The notes below the pieces were generated by a model. It was not told the DNA's origin and did not search any database. It saw only the letters and a program-made list of their open reading frames with translations. Shown one piece after another: positions 27,754 through 37,379 of a DNA stretch of 64,000 nt. The position numbers and the translations under genes are program-made. The DNA comes from Neobacillus niacini (lineage in GTDB: Bacteria > Bacillota > Bacilli > Bacillales > Cytobacillaceae): NCBI RefSeq assembly GCF_030817595.1, contig NZ_JAUSZN010000001.1, positions 4,843,501 through 4,907,500 on the forward strand, in the 5' to 3' direction. Positions within the stretch are counted from its first letter, which is position 1; each line of letters starts with the position of its first letter.

Positions 27754-29790
27754 ATGGTGAGATTAAAGCAAAGAGAGCTGCAAATATTAGACTTTTTACT
27801 AAATCAAGAAAATTTCATTACCTACAAGAGTATCTCTGAAGAGTTAAATCTCACCGAAAGGCAAGTTAGGTATGACCTGAATAATGTCGAAAATTTCTTG
27901 ATCAAAAACCAGCTGGATATTATTAAGAAAAATCATAAAAGAGGCATTATGGTGTTGGAAAAGGATGAGGTTAAGAATAAACTACGACTTTTCAAGCAAT
28001 TTACGACCACTCAAGAGTATAAATACTCAAAGAAAGAGATTCAATATTTCATCCTGCTTAAATTATTAATTGCTGATGAAATCGTTCCTGTTTCAGAGTT
28101 TGAAGATATTTTATTCATATCCAGGACATCCGTATTAAATCATTTAAGCGTAATTGAAGAACAGCTCTATTCTGAAAATTTATCATTAGTTCATCAAACT
28201 AGAAAAGGTTATTCCATTTCAGGGCCAAAAATAAAAAGATATAGCTTATTTACAAGGGCATTAATGGAATTAATTAATATTAGGGAAATTTACAGTTTTC
28301 TTATAGACAATGAGAAAGTTTTCTCGAAGCAAGCGGAATTAGTTTTATTCAATTTGGTCGATATCGACTATTTGTATCAAGCCTTACTAGAGTGCCAGGA
28401 AATCGAAAAGTTTATTGGGAAGGTCATAGATGATCGCAATTACGTTTTACTACTAACCATTGTCATGAAAATTATCAAAGAAAATAATGAGTGGCATTTT
28501 GATCCTATTATCCAGAATGGACAAAAACAGTCTGAACATGAGGCCCTACTATTAAATATCATTGGAAATGTGAAAGGTCATTCCACTGATAACAGTCATA
28601 ATAATACAACAAAATTCCTCGAAGAAATTATTGAATATATAAGCAAGGCTTACCATGTTGATTTTACAGCTAATCATTCTTTTATGACCCAATTAAAAGC
28701 TCATATAGATTCAATGGTTCAAAGGGTGACACAATCGATTCTTGTGAAAAATCCGATCTTTCATGAATTTGTATCAGACTATAAAGAGCTATTTTTGGCT
28801 ACAAAATCCGCATGTGAAAATGCTGAGAAATATTTGGATACGAAAATTGGGGATCAAGAAATTTCATTTATTTCAATTTACTTTGCGTCTGAAATAAGAA
28901 GGCAGGAAGATCGTAAAGAAAAGAAAGCGAAAATTTTAATTGTTTGTGTGGAAGGTTTAGCAATATCACAAATGATCATGACGCAAATTAAGAAAATATT
29001 TGAATATGGAGAAGTAAAAACACTACCTGTTCGGGAGTTTAATAGGGAACACTTAAACAATTATGACTTTATTATTACAACCATTGATATTCCCGATGTT
29101 CAATCTTCAAAAATATTAAAAGTAAACAATTATTTACAAAAGAAGGATTTAGAAATTTTACAACAGCATTTAAGTTTAAAGCTTGTTATGAAAGAGAAAA
29201 AAGAACTAGATAAATTTAATCTCATAATGAAAACGATTCGAGAAAATACCAGCAGCATTACGAATTTAAGCAAACTAGAATTAGACTTAATAAATATTCT
29301 ATCAAAAGGTGAAACAAGAGTTCCTAAAAAGGAAATTCGCAGAATTCACTTTAATGAGACAAGTATAACAAAGGACAAAACAATTCCAACAAATAGATGG
29401 GATTTAGCAATCAAAATTGGAACAAGTTCTTTAATTAAAAATGAGCTCATTATAAAAAACTATGAAGATAAAATTATTACAAATTTGAGGAAGTTTGGTC
29501 CCTATATGGTAGTTGCCCCAGGGGTGATGATTGCCCATGCAGGGATGGAGGATGGCGTTATTGAAGATTCTATGTGGATTACGATATTACCAAACGGAAT
29601 CAATATAAATGATAGATTTGAAAAACCGATTAAGTTAATTTTTACTTTAGCTTTTAAATCAAAAGACACCCATATGCTAGTTGAAAATATAGCAAAGTTA
29701 GCATTAGATCATGAAAAGGTTGAAGAGTTAATTAATTTAAATTCAAATACAGAAATATACGATTTGATTATTGCGACAATTTATAGTTAA
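27754..29790 (+). CDS. PRD-containing transcription activator (LicR/MtlR type)
   Basis: A 678-residue multidomain PTS-controlled regulator. An N-terminal HTH (ISEELNLTERQVRYDLNNV) and a Mga-like second helix region are followed by two PRD domains at about 170-390, a IIB-like domain beginning KILIVCVEGLAISQ near 395, and a IIA-like domain at about 530-678 with the phosphorylatable His in VMIAHAGMEDG. Phosphorylation by HPr and by the cognate IIB would set activity. It is directly upstream (3-12 bp) of the IIA, IIB and IIC genes and presumably activates them. GGGGGTAG precedes the ATG. Gene-level homology to ManR, LicR or MtlR cannot be separated by eye. Confidence 0.85.
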   Translation: MVRLKQRELQILDFLLNQENFITYKSISEELNLTERQVRYDLNNVENFLIKNQLDIIKKNHKRGIMVLEKDEVKNKLRLFKQFTTTQEYKYSKKEIQYFILLKLLIADEIVPVSEFEDILFISRTSVLNHLSVIEEQLYSENLSLVHQTRKGYSISGPKIKRYSLFTRALMELINIREIYSFLIDNEKVFSKQAELVLFNLVDIDYLYQALLECQEIEKFIGKVIDDRNYVLLLTIVMKIIKENNEWHFDPIIQNGQKQSEHEALLLNIIGNVKGHSTDNSHNNTTKFLEEIIEYISKAYHVDFTANHSFMTQLKAHIDSMVQRVTQSILVKNPIFHEFVSDYKELFLATKSACENAEKYLDTKIGDQEISFISIYFASEIRRQEDRKEKKAKILIVCVEGLAISQMIMTQIKKIFEYGEVKTLPVREFNREHLNNYDFIITTIDIPDVQSSKILKVNNYLQKKDLEILQQHLSLKLVMKEKKELDKFNLIMKTIRENTSSITNLSKLELDLINILSKGETRVPKKEIRRIHFNETSITKDKTIPTNRWDLAIKIGTSSLIKNELIIKNYEDKIITNLRKFGPYMVVAPGVMIAHAGMEDGVIEDSMWITILPNGININDRFEKPIKLIFTLAFKSKDTHMLVENIAKLALDHEKVEELINLNSNTEIYDLIIATIYS

Positions 29791-29802
29791 AGGGTGATAT
29801 TT

Positions 29803-30120
29803 ATGGAAAATGGACAGGTTTCGTTTGAGATGATTTCAAAAGCAGGAGAGGCATTTTCAATTCTTGTAAAAGCACTGGAATATGTTCGAACTGGTAATCC
29901 AGAAATGGCAGAGCAATGTATCAAAGAGTCTGAGAAATTAATGAATGAAGCCCATAACTTACAAACTCAATTAATTGTTACGGAAGCAAATGGCGGTAAA
30001 AATGAATTCTCAGTCTTATTAATTCATGCTCAGGATACACTTATGAATACAATCCTTATGTCAACGATTGTGAAAGAAATGATTAAAATGTTTCAAACTT
30101 TAAAGAATGGAGAGAGATAA
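29803..30120 (+). CDS. PTS IIA component, lactose/cellobiose family
   Basis: A 105-residue cytoplasmic phosphocarrier made of helices. The phosphorylation site His is in LLIHAQDTLMNT near residues 76-87, which corresponds to HAQDHLM in classic members; the usual second His of the motif is Thr here. FEMISKAGEAFS is the typical start. AGGGTGAT precedes ATG 29803. It overlaps none of its neighbours, and the IIB gene begins 1 bp after the stop. It passes phosphate from HPr to IIB. Confidence 0.88.
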   Translation: MENGQVSFEMISKAGEAFSILVKALEYVRTGNPEMAEQCIKESEKLMNEAHNLQTQLIVTEANGGKNEFSVLLIHAQDTLMNTILMSTIVKEMIKMFQTLKNGER

Positions 30121-30121
30121 A

Positions 30122-30466
30122 ATGAAGATTAGCAATAAACTACATATTCTATTGCTTTGTAATTTAGGTGCCTCAACAGGGATACTAGTTTCTACGATGA
30201 AAGATATTGTCAGCAAAAGTGAGAAACTAAAGGATAAAGATATTAAAATTGAGGCTCGCCCAGCTGGCGAATTAAGCGAATATATTTCTAATTTTGATGT
30301 ATTGCTTCTCGGTCCTCAAATTGGACACCGATTTGATGAACTAAAGGAAATTGCGGATTCTTATCATAAACCTTTAGAAATTATTAATACCAAAGACTAC
30401 GGAACTATGAATGGAGCAAATATCTTAAAACAAGCTATTCTAATGGACTCTCAAAGGAATAATTAA
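30122..30466 (+). CDS. PTS IIB component, lactose/cellobiose family
   Basis: A 114-residue phosphocarrier. The phosphocysteine loop is LLLCNLGASTGILVSTM near residues 11-27, with the Cys followed by the usual phosphate-binding residues. The downstream strand LLGPQIGHRFDELKE matches the family's second binding loop. ATG 30122 is preferred, with GGAGAGA in the end of the IIA gene as its ribosome site. The protein should phosphorylate the sugar carried by the IIC at 30481. Substrate specificity (beta-glucosides, chitobiose or another sugar) cannot be read. Confidence 0.88.
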   Translation: MKISNKLHILLLCNLGASTGILVSTMKDIVSKSEKLKDKDIKIEARPAGELSEYISNFDVLLLGPQIGHRFDELKEIADSYHKPLEIINTKDYGTMNGANILKQAILMDSQRNN

Positions 30467-30480
30467 AGGAGCTAGTTTCA

Positions 30481-31785
30481 ATGAAATTACTCTATAGTTA
30501 TTTAGAAAAACGGATAACTAAAATACAAAAAGCAATTGCTCCTATGGCTGGGAAACTCGAAAAGCAAAAGTATTTGGCTTCTATTAAAAATGGATTTAAG
30601 GATATCACTCCTGTCTTATTAATTGGGTCGTTTTTCTTGGTTTTTTATATCATTTTACAATATATTCAGCAAAACTATGGAAGCTTCAGGCAGATAGATT
30701 TAACTATTTTTAAAATTCCGGTTCAACTTACCTTTGGTATGCTCTCAATTTATGCTGCCATAGCTATTTCGTATAGACATGCTAAAAGAATTGGGGCGCC
30801 GATCATACCGTCGATATTTTCAAGTGTTTTTACAGTTGGAGTTGCTATTGGCGGGATTACTACTAATGGAATCGAATTTGAAAATTTTAATTCAGAAGGA
30901 TTATTAGTTGCTTTAATTGTGTCCTTATTGACAGTTGAAGTATTAAATAAATGTACTAAATATAACTTAACAGCTAAATTTAAAAATATCCCTGAAGGCA
31001 GTGTCCATACCTTTCAATTAATCATGCCAATTGTACTACTCTCATTTCTTTTTCTTGCAACTAATTTATTAATTGAAAGAAAAACTGAACAATCAAATGT
31101 ATCAGAGTTTATTTTTGGCCATTTGTTTTGGGGAATTGAATCGATTGATACTCCGGTCATGGTATTTATCATCGTCTTCCTTGAGATGCTTTTTTGGTTT
31201 ATCGGAATAAATGGTTATGCTGTTTTAGCTGGCTTTGTACTTCCATTTGCTACCTTCTATCTGGGAGAAAATATTTCAGCATTGATTAACGGAGGTCAAC
31301 CTGAATATATTTTTACCCCTAACTTTTGGGACTACTTTGCTAGTTTATCAGGGGCCGGTTTTGCAGGTGCACTCGTCATACTAGCTTTATTCAGTAAAGT
31401 GAAGGAAATCAAAAGTGTGGGTAAAACGTCCATCATTCCTAGTCTGTTTTCAATTACTGAACCCATTCTATATGGATTGCCCATTACTTTTAATATTTAC
31501 TTGTTTATTCCATTTGTAATTGGAACCCCTATATTAGCAACGCTTCAATGGTATGTATTTAAGTGGGGGTTTGTTAACATACCAGTCGTTCATGTTGCGG
31601 ATGCGCCCATTCCTATTGCGCAATTACTATCTACCATGGACTGGCGAGTATTATTGTTGATAATCGGTGTATTTCTACTTGCCATATTGATGTATTATCC
31701 TTTCTTTAAGCTTTATGAGAAAAGTGTAGAGCAGCAAAACAATAAGGTTGATGACAAATATGCTGACCTTGACTTAGACTTTTAA
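30481..31785 (+). CDS. PTS IIC component, lactose/cellobiose family
   Basis: A 434-residue membrane transporter with about ten hydrophobic segments. The family hallmark SITEPILYGLPITFN lies near residues 323-337, and AGFVLPFATFYLGENIS precedes it. AAAGGAG precedes the ATG, 14 bp after the IIB stop. It forms the membrane channel of the PTS. The neighbouring aldo/keto reductase and TIM-barrel isomerase, rather than a phospho-glycosidase, suggest the incoming phosphosugar is oxidised or isomerised instead of being hydrolysed, but this is inference. Confidence 0.88.
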   Translation: MKLLYSYLEKRITKIQKAIAPMAGKLEKQKYLASIKNGFKDITPVLLIGSFFLVFYIILQYIQQNYGSFRQIDLTIFKIPVQLTFGMLSIYAAIAISYRHAKRIGAPIIPSIFSSVFTVGVAIGGITTNGIEFENFNSEGLLVALIVSLLTVEVLNKCTKYNLTAKFKNIPEGSVHTFQLIMPIVLLSFLFLATNLLIERKTEQSNVSEFIFGHLFWGIESIDTPVMVFIIVFLEMLFWFIGINGYAVLAGFVLPFATFYLGENISALINGGQPEYIFTPNFWDYFASLSGAGFAGALVILALFSKVKEIKSVGKTSIIPSLFSITEPILYGLPITFNIYLFIPFVIGTPILATLQWYVFKWGFVNIPVVHVADAPIPIAQLLSTMDWRVLLLIIGVFLLAILMYYPFFKLYEKSVEQQNNKVDDKYADLDLDF

Positions 31786-31805
31786 ACATTATTGGAGGAA
31801 GAGAA

Positions 31806-32769
31806 ATGAAAACTATTACAATTATTGGAACCAGAGATCAACAGCCCATTTCACTTTCATGTTCAAATATTGTGATGGGATCTGGCGATTTTTTGAGACT
31901 TGATAATATAGAGTTTGCCGCGCCCGTTCTAGATGAATATATTGCTCTTGGTGGAAATACCTTTGATACAGCAAGACATTACCGTCATAGTGAAAAGGCA
32001 TTAGGTAAATGGATGGATATGAGAGGCAATAGAGACAGGATAAATATTTTAACTAAGGGCTGCCATCCTATAAGGGAAAATGCTAATCAACCAAGAGTAA
32101 CACCGGAAGCAATCGAAGAAGACTTAATGACCAGTTTAGAATATTTAAAAACAGATCATGTTGAACTTTATGCCTTGCATAGGGATGATCCAACCAAACC
32201 TGTTGGACTCATTATGGAGGCCCTTCACAAACAGGTGGAGGCTGGAAGAATATATGCAATTGGGCTTTCGAATTGGGAGTTAGATAGAATTATAGAAGCT
32301 GATACGTATGCAAAAGAAAATGGATTGACACGTCTAAGCTTCAATAGTCCAAACTTAAGTTTAGCCAAACCTTTAAAGCCTCGTTGGGAAAATTGCGTAT
32401 CCGCAAACAGTGACATGGTGAAATGGCATGAAGAAACACGTCTTCCGTTATTTTCTTGGTCTAGTCAAGCAGGCGGATTTTTCTCTGGGCGTTTTTTCTC
32501 CAGAAGTTATAGCCGATCAAGAAATCGCGGAAGTGTACTATAGCGAAGAAAACTGGGAAAGATACAAGCGTGCAAAAATAGTGGCTGAGAAAAAACAAGC
32601 AAGTCCGATCCAAATCGCTTTAGCCTATGTATTAAATCAATCGTTCCCTACAGCGGCGCTTATTGGTTCTGAAAACAAGGAGGAATTAGTTAATTCAATT
32701 TCAGGTTCTACTATTGAATTATCCTCAGATGAAATCAGTTTTTTAGACCTTAAAAGGGGCGAACTGTGA
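31806..32769 (+). pseudogene. aldo/keto reductase, frameshifted in a T-run
   Basis: NADPH-dependent aldo/keto reductase of the TIM-barrel superfamily, about 320 residues if the frame is repaired. The catalytic Tyr is in NTFDTARHYRHSEKALG and the Lys in ILTKGCHP; HRDD replaces the common HxPD. The first frame ends at 32543 with a tail of Arg and Ser residues. One T fewer in the six-T run at 32492-32497 makes it read on as GRFSPEVIADQEI and VYYSEENWERYKRAK, with the NADPH-binding IGSENKEEL near the end, stopping at 32769. Without repair the cofactor site is lost. TTGGAGGAAG precedes the ATG. Sequence error is the main alternative to decay. Confidence 0.82.
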
Positions 32770-33551
32770 TGAAAAATTTAAAAAGTAAAATTGCAGCTCA
32801 AATGTATTCCGTTAGAAAAGAGTTTGCCGAAGACGCGGAGGGCACTTTAAGAAGACTGCAAAAAATTGGTTTCGAGGCGGTCCAGCTTGATGGAATGAGA
32901 GGAAATGACCCCCTTAAAGTTGCTGCTCTACTTAAGAAATATAATTTACAAGTCGCAGGTATGCATATCAAACATGAACGTTTTTTTAATGATGTCGATG
33001 GAATTATTGAAGAGGCCTATTTGTTTGGCTGTAAAACCATTTTCGATAAATATATTGATGATGATGAACAAAATGAACAAGGTTATCGTAAGACAAAAGC
33101 CACTTTGTTGGAAGTTGCTCAAAAGTTGAGTTCTTTGGGTTTTAGAGTCGGGCTACATAACCCTGAATACGATTACAATCATTTAGTAGATGGACGGAAA
33201 GTAATTGATTTTATTACGGATCCAGTAAATGGCATTTGTATCTACCCTGAACCGGATACCTACTGGATGACGATTGCTGGTGAAAATCCAGTTGAAAGTA
33301 TAAAGAAGTATAGTGGGAGAGCCCCTATCCTCCACTTAAAGGATTATCAATCTGGATATGATTTGAACGATATGGGAAACAACTTAATAGAGGTTGGCAG
33401 CGGTGAAATTGACATGAAATCTGTTGTTCAATGGGGTGAGGAAAATGGCGTCGAATATTATTGTGTTGAACAGGATTATTCTAGAATTGGAATCTTTGAA
33501 AGTTTAAAAATTGGTTTTGATTATCTAGTAAGCCTGGAAAGGGAAGTGTAA
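32769..33551 (+). CDS. sugar phosphate isomerase/epimerase-like TIM-barrel protein
   Basis: A 260-residue xylose-isomerase-like protein of the IolE/IolI superfamily, with QMYSVRKEF at the start, VGLHNPEYDYNH in the middle and CVEQDYSR near the end giving metal-ligand candidates. The ATG at 32769 overlaps the TGA of the aldo/keto reductase, so the two are coupled. It is the last gene of the PTS operon. The reaction is unknown; interconversion of keto-sugars or keto-inositols is plausible. A tiny relic of a paralogous gene end lies at 37380-37409. Confidence 0.78.
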   Translation: MKNLKSKIAAQMYSVRKEFAEDAEGTLRRLQKIGFEAVQLDGMRGNDPLKVAALLKKYNLQVAGMHIKHERFFNDVDGIIEEAYLFGCKTIFDKYIDDDEQNEQGYRKTKATLLEVAQKLSSLGFRVGLHNPEYDYNHLVDGRKVIDFITDPVNGICIYPEPDTYWMTIAGENPVESIKKYSGRAPILHLKDYQSGYDLNDMGNNLIEVGSGEIDMKSVVQWGEENGVEYYCVEQDYSRIGIFESLKIGFDYLVSLEREV

Positions 33552-33749
33552 AAAGAAAGGGGAATTCGGATAATAGGGAGACATTTTACGAGCATTGCAA
33601 TTATAGAATTAAAGTTGTCTAGATTGCTCGTGTTTTGTACCAGGGTGCTAAGCATTGTATTACAAGTCGTGTGATCGAAGGTCTGCGATACGTAATGATG
33701 TTTTTGACCATAGATAATGATAGCTATTAATGAGAGGAGGAAACGTTGT

Positions 33750-35558
33750 ATGAAAATGAAAAATACGTTATTAGGTTTATCGGTCTTTTGTATGATGATT
33801 CCAAGCTTTACAGAACCTGCAGAGGCTAAGAGTAATGCAGTTAAACAAGAAACGAATAGTATTGTAGCAGATTGGAAGTTTTCAAAAGATCATGTGAAAA
33901 GTGGGACGATTGAAAATGGGAATATCATTATTGAAGATGCAAGTAAAAATGGGAATGACCTAGAATTAGTGACGGTGGGTGATTCATCTTCACCAGACTT
34001 GGAAGGGTTGATAAAATGGTCTGAAGAAGATTATTATAATCTAGCAAATGTAGAAAGTTTAGAATTCGCTAATTATAAAAATGCTCCTGCGGGAAGATAT
34101 TTAAAAACAACGAATGGTGCACCGATTAATTCCGAGAAGTTTGATAACGGGTTTACCGTCGAAGCCATTTTCAAATTGCCCAGTAATTTTAATAGTAGAT
34201 TACATAGTTGGATGGGAATTTTAACAAGACAAGGGCAGGCCGCCGATCTTAATAAAATAGAAGGTGAGAAAGAAATCCTGACTACGTTATCTGTATCCAA
34301 TGATAAAGAAATTCAGTGGACAAGTCATCCATCTAACTTAAACTATAATGTGACGAACTGGTCTCGTTCATTAAATACAGATGAATGGTATCATTTGGCG
34401 GTTGTGAATGATGGGCAAACGACGACTTTAACTGTGAATGGCGTTAGCGATTACGGGAAATCAATAGAGGTCAAAGGCATAGCTTCTATAGGAGGAAAAG
34501 GCTGGAACATTGGTGCTTCTGAGTGGGGAAATGAATTAGATGCATTATTTGCAGGGAACATCCAAGAAATACGAATTGCTAATAAGGCTTTGACTAAAAT
34601 GGAATGGCTTGTTCAAGATGCTCGTGATAAACAACCAGTTGAAGGAACAAACGATGAAATACCATTCCTGACAAATAAAAATAATTATAATTTTCTTTTT
34701 GTTCCAGATACACAAAAATACTCAAATATGAATCCTGAGATATTTACTAGCCAAATGAATTGGATTGCTAAAAACACCAAGAAGAACAATATTGTCATGA
34801 ATGCATTTGTTGGAGATATCGTCGATGGGAATGCTGAAGAGCAATGGAAAAATTCCCTTGAAGCCATTTCTTATTTAGATAAAAAGGAAACCCCTTACAT
34901 TATGGCAGCTGGAAATCATGATTATGCAGCTGGAGACCCTTTCTTAACCTATTATGGTCCACAACGCTTTGCGAATAAAGACTACTATAAAGGATCTTCT
35001 CCTTCGGGGTATGGGTCTTACTCAATAGTAAAAGCAGGCAGCTATGAATACTTATTCTTAATTGTAGATATGAAAAATCTCCAAGCAGATATAGAATGGT
35101 CAAAAAATGTCTTAAATCAACACAAAGACAAACCAACAATCATCGTTTCTCATGATGTGATTTATCCTGAGACGGTTGATCAAAAAACCGTTGCGGTTGA
35201 GTCGGATAGGGGCCAGATAATCTGGAATGAACTTGTGAATGAACACAATCAAGTATTTATGACGGTGAATGGACATTATTTTGGAATCGTCCATCAGGTC
35301 AAACAGAACTCTGCAGGGAACGATGTTATTCAAATGCTAGTAAACTATCAAGCAGATTATCGAGGGGGAAATGGCTGGCTGAGACTTGTTGAATTTGATG
35401 AAGCTAAAAACAAACTCTTTTTCCGTACCTATTCACCATTTGTAGATGAAATGTCAAAGAAAGAAAGAACGTATGTTGATTTAAAATATTTAACAAATGA
35501 ATACAACTTATTTGAATTAGATTTAAATTTTAAAAAGAGATTTAATCTGAATAAATAA
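33750..35558 (+). CDS. secreted LamG-metallophosphoesterase
   Basis: A 602-residue exported protein. The signal peptide is MKMKNTLLGLSVFCMMIPSF and cleavage probably occurs near AEAK at residues 27-30. A LamG/concanavalin-type jelly roll covers about 40-290 (ADWKFSK, GFTVEAIFKLP, DEWYHLAVVNDG). A calcineurin-like domain covers about 310-590: FVPDTQKYS (Gln for the usual His), VGDIVDG, AAGNHDYAAG, IVSHDVIY and TVNGHYFG. The start at 33750 follows GAGAGGAGG; an earlier ATG at 33717 would spoil the signal peptide. It is an outside counterpart of the cytoplasmic enzyme at 17127 and is paired with the secreted PHP protein that follows by 20 bp. Confidence 0.85.
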   Translation: MKMKNTLLGLSVFCMMIPSFTEPAEAKSNAVKQETNSIVADWKFSKDHVKSGTIENGNIIIEDASKNGNDLELVTVGDSSSPDLEGLIKWSEEDYYNLANVESLEFANYKNAPAGRYLKTTNGAPINSEKFDNGFTVEAIFKLPSNFNSRLHSWMGILTRQGQAADLNKIEGEKEILTTLSVSNDKEIQWTSHPSNLNYNVTNWSRSLNTDEWYHLAVVNDGQTTTLTVNGVSDYGKSIEVKGIASIGGKGWNIGASEWGNELDALFAGNIQEIRIANKALTKMEWLVQDARDKQPVEGTNDEIPFLTNKNNYNFLFVPDTQKYSNMNPEIFTSQMNWIAKNTKKNNIVMNAFVGDIVDGNAEEQWKNSLEAISYLDKKETPYIMAAGNHDYAAGDPFLTYYGPQRFANKDYYKGSSPSGYGSYSIVKAGSYEYLFLIVDMKNLQADIEWSKNVLNQHKDKPTIIVSHDVIYPETVDQKTVAVESDRGQIIWNELVNEHNQVFMTVNGHYFGIVHQVKQNSAGNDVIQMLVNYQADYRGGNGWLRLVEFDEAKNKLFFRTYSPFVDEMSKKERTYVDLKYLTNEYNLFELDLNFKKRFNLNK

Positions 35559-35578
35559 AAAAGGGGAGGATTGAAATA

Positions 35579-37258
35579 ATGGGGAGTAAACTAAAGACTT
35601 TTATTTGCGGTTCGATTGCTGCGTTCACTCTGTCACACGGAATCATGACAGTATCAGCAAAGTCTACAGATTCTCACAAGGATGCTGGTAAATGGATGTC
35701 TGGCGAGTATCATGTCCATACTATACAGTCGAGTGATGCGTCAGAGCCTTTTATGAAGCTGGAAACTATATTGAATGCGGCCTTCCGTGAGAATATTAAC
35801 CAAATGCCCGCTGAAACGGTGATAAAAGTACCTTACGGCAAGCCTTTTGACTATATAATGCTGGCCGATCATTTGCGTAATTCTCCTAGAGATCCGGATG
35901 GTAATGAAAAACCTACTGCACGTTGGGAAGCCATTCAAGATCAGATGACCAAAATCCGTTCACTACAAGCTGCTGGAAAATACACTGGCAAGTTGATCTA
36001 TCCTGGTTTTGAGTGGGATATGATGGATTTAGATCACGCATCAGTCGCTATTATTGATTCCAAAAGTGATGCCGTACCAATTGATGGGATTCGTCAGTTT
36101 GAATGGTTATACAGCTATGATACAAGTACAGATAGATTTAAATCGAACGAAGCTGATATATGGGGAGACAGACCAGATAGGGATAAGCTAAAATCAGATA
36201 AAAGTAAAACCTTTGAAGCAATTAAATGGTTAAAGGACAACTATCCTGATAGTTATGTATTGCCGAATCATCCGTCCAGGCACAATGGGGGCGGCGGAGA
36301 AGTTACTATAGAAGATCTTCGTAAGATGAATGACATTGCTCCAGAAATTGTCTTTGGCATGGAAGGAATGCCAGGAAATCACATGGCCGCCAGCTTTAAT
36401 CGATCTGAGTTGTCTGATATATACGGTGGTGTGGATGTGATGGTGGCTCAGGTAGGAGGTGCATGGGATGCAATGCTTGGAGAAGGGCGACATTTCTGGA
36501 ATTTTACCAATTCGGATTTCCACTTCAAAGTAAGTAGCAATCGAAAATACTCAAGCGGTTACTGGCCTAGCGAATATCAAAGAAACTATACTTGGGTCAA
36601 GGGCAATGAGTTCAAGGATGTCGTAGAGGGCATGCGTTCAGGTAAATCCTTCAGTGTATATGGCGATCTGATAAATGCACTGGAATTCAATTTGAAAGGA
36701 AATAAAAAGCAAGCGGAGATGGGTGAAGATTTGCAAGTGTCTAAGGGCGATCAAACGACTATTACCATTCGCTTTAAAAGTCCAGGGTACAATAACTACG
36801 CACCAATTACCGCTCATGACATTTCCGTTACGAACAAGGTCCAGGTTGATCATATAGATTTAATTTCTGGTGAGGTAACTGGCAAGATCGACAAGAGCCA
36901 ATATGCCAGCAATACGACGAACGATACGACTAAAGTTGTCAAGCGCTTTACGAAGAAAGACTGGGGAAAACCGGATAAAGATGGCTTTTATACCATCACT
37001 TACAAAGTAAAGGCTGATACGGACAGATATTATCGCCTGCGAGGTACTAACCTTGGTACTGATGTGGAAGGTTATATGAGTAATGGTGAGCCCCTGAAGG
37101 ATCAATCTTTTGACTATGAAGGGACTCCTACACCGGAGCAAAATGAAGAGCGTTTCAACAAAATTAATGACCGGAATTACACCAGCATGTGGTTTTATTC
37201 CAATCCGATCTTTGTAAATGTTACTGGGTCAGACACCCATAAAGCTTTAAAACCGTAA
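35579..37258 (+). CDS. secreted PHP-domain phosphoesterase-like protein
   Basis: A 559-residue exported protein. The signal peptide MGSKLKTFICGSIAAFTLSH ends near VSAK at residues 24-27. PHP-type metal motifs follow: GEYHVHT near 41-47, LADHLRN, PGFEWDMMDLDHAS, VLPNHPSR and NFTNSDFHF. A C-terminal beta-rich region from about 370 to 540 has no domain I recognise. It has no membrane anchor or wall-sorting motif. GGGGAGGATTG precedes the ATG. With the LamG enzyme in front it makes an extracellular two-enzyme phosphoesterase unit. The substrate is unknown. Confidence 0.8.
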   Translation: MGSKLKTFICGSIAAFTLSHGIMTVSAKSTDSHKDAGKWMSGEYHVHTIQSSDASEPFMKLETILNAAFRENINQMPAETVIKVPYGKPFDYIMLADHLRNSPRDPDGNEKPTARWEAIQDQMTKIRSLQAAGKYTGKLIYPGFEWDMMDLDHASVAIIDSKSDAVPIDGIRQFEWLYSYDTSTDRFKSNEADIWGDRPDRDKLKSDKSKTFEAIKWLKDNYPDSYVLPNHPSRHNGGGGEVTIEDLRKMNDIAPEIVFGMEGMPGNHMAASFNRSELSDIYGGVDVMVAQVGGAWDAMLGEGRHFWNFTNSDFHFKVSSNRKYSSGYWPSEYQRNYTWVKGNEFKDVVEGMRSGKSFSVYGDLINALEFNLKGNKKQAEMGEDLQVSKGDQTTITIRFKSPGYNNYAPITAHDISVTNKVQVDHIDLISGEVTGKIDKSQYASNTTNDTTKVVKRFTKKDWGKPDKDGFYTITYKVKADTDRYYRLRGTNLGTDVEGYMSNGEPLKDQSFDYEGTPTPEQNEERFNKINDRNYTSMWFYSNPIFVNVTGSDTHKALKP

Positions 37259-37333
37259 AACACGATTGAATTAGAGATGGGAGAACGTGCATCCAATGAT
37301 TCATTTAGGGATAATGCAGCTGCCCCATATTTA

Positions 37334-37375
37334 GGGGTCAGTCCCCCTCCTCGTTAATGAAGTGAGGGCTGACCC
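37334..37375. repeat. inverted repeat of the GGGTCAG type
   Basis: GGGTCAG (37335-37341) pairs with CTGACCC (37369-37375), and an inner CCCTC/GAGGG pair extends the stem. Similar GGGTCAG hairpins are common between genes in Bacillaceae (from memory). It may also act as a terminator for the secreted PHP gene, but no T-run follows. Confidence 0.6.
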
Positions 37376-37379
37376 AAAG

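Noticed and set aside
33584..33625. ACGAGCA ... TGCTCGT as a terminator after the isomerase gene
   Set aside because: The loop is about 30 bases and only a short interrupted T-run follows, so it is too weak to list as a feature.
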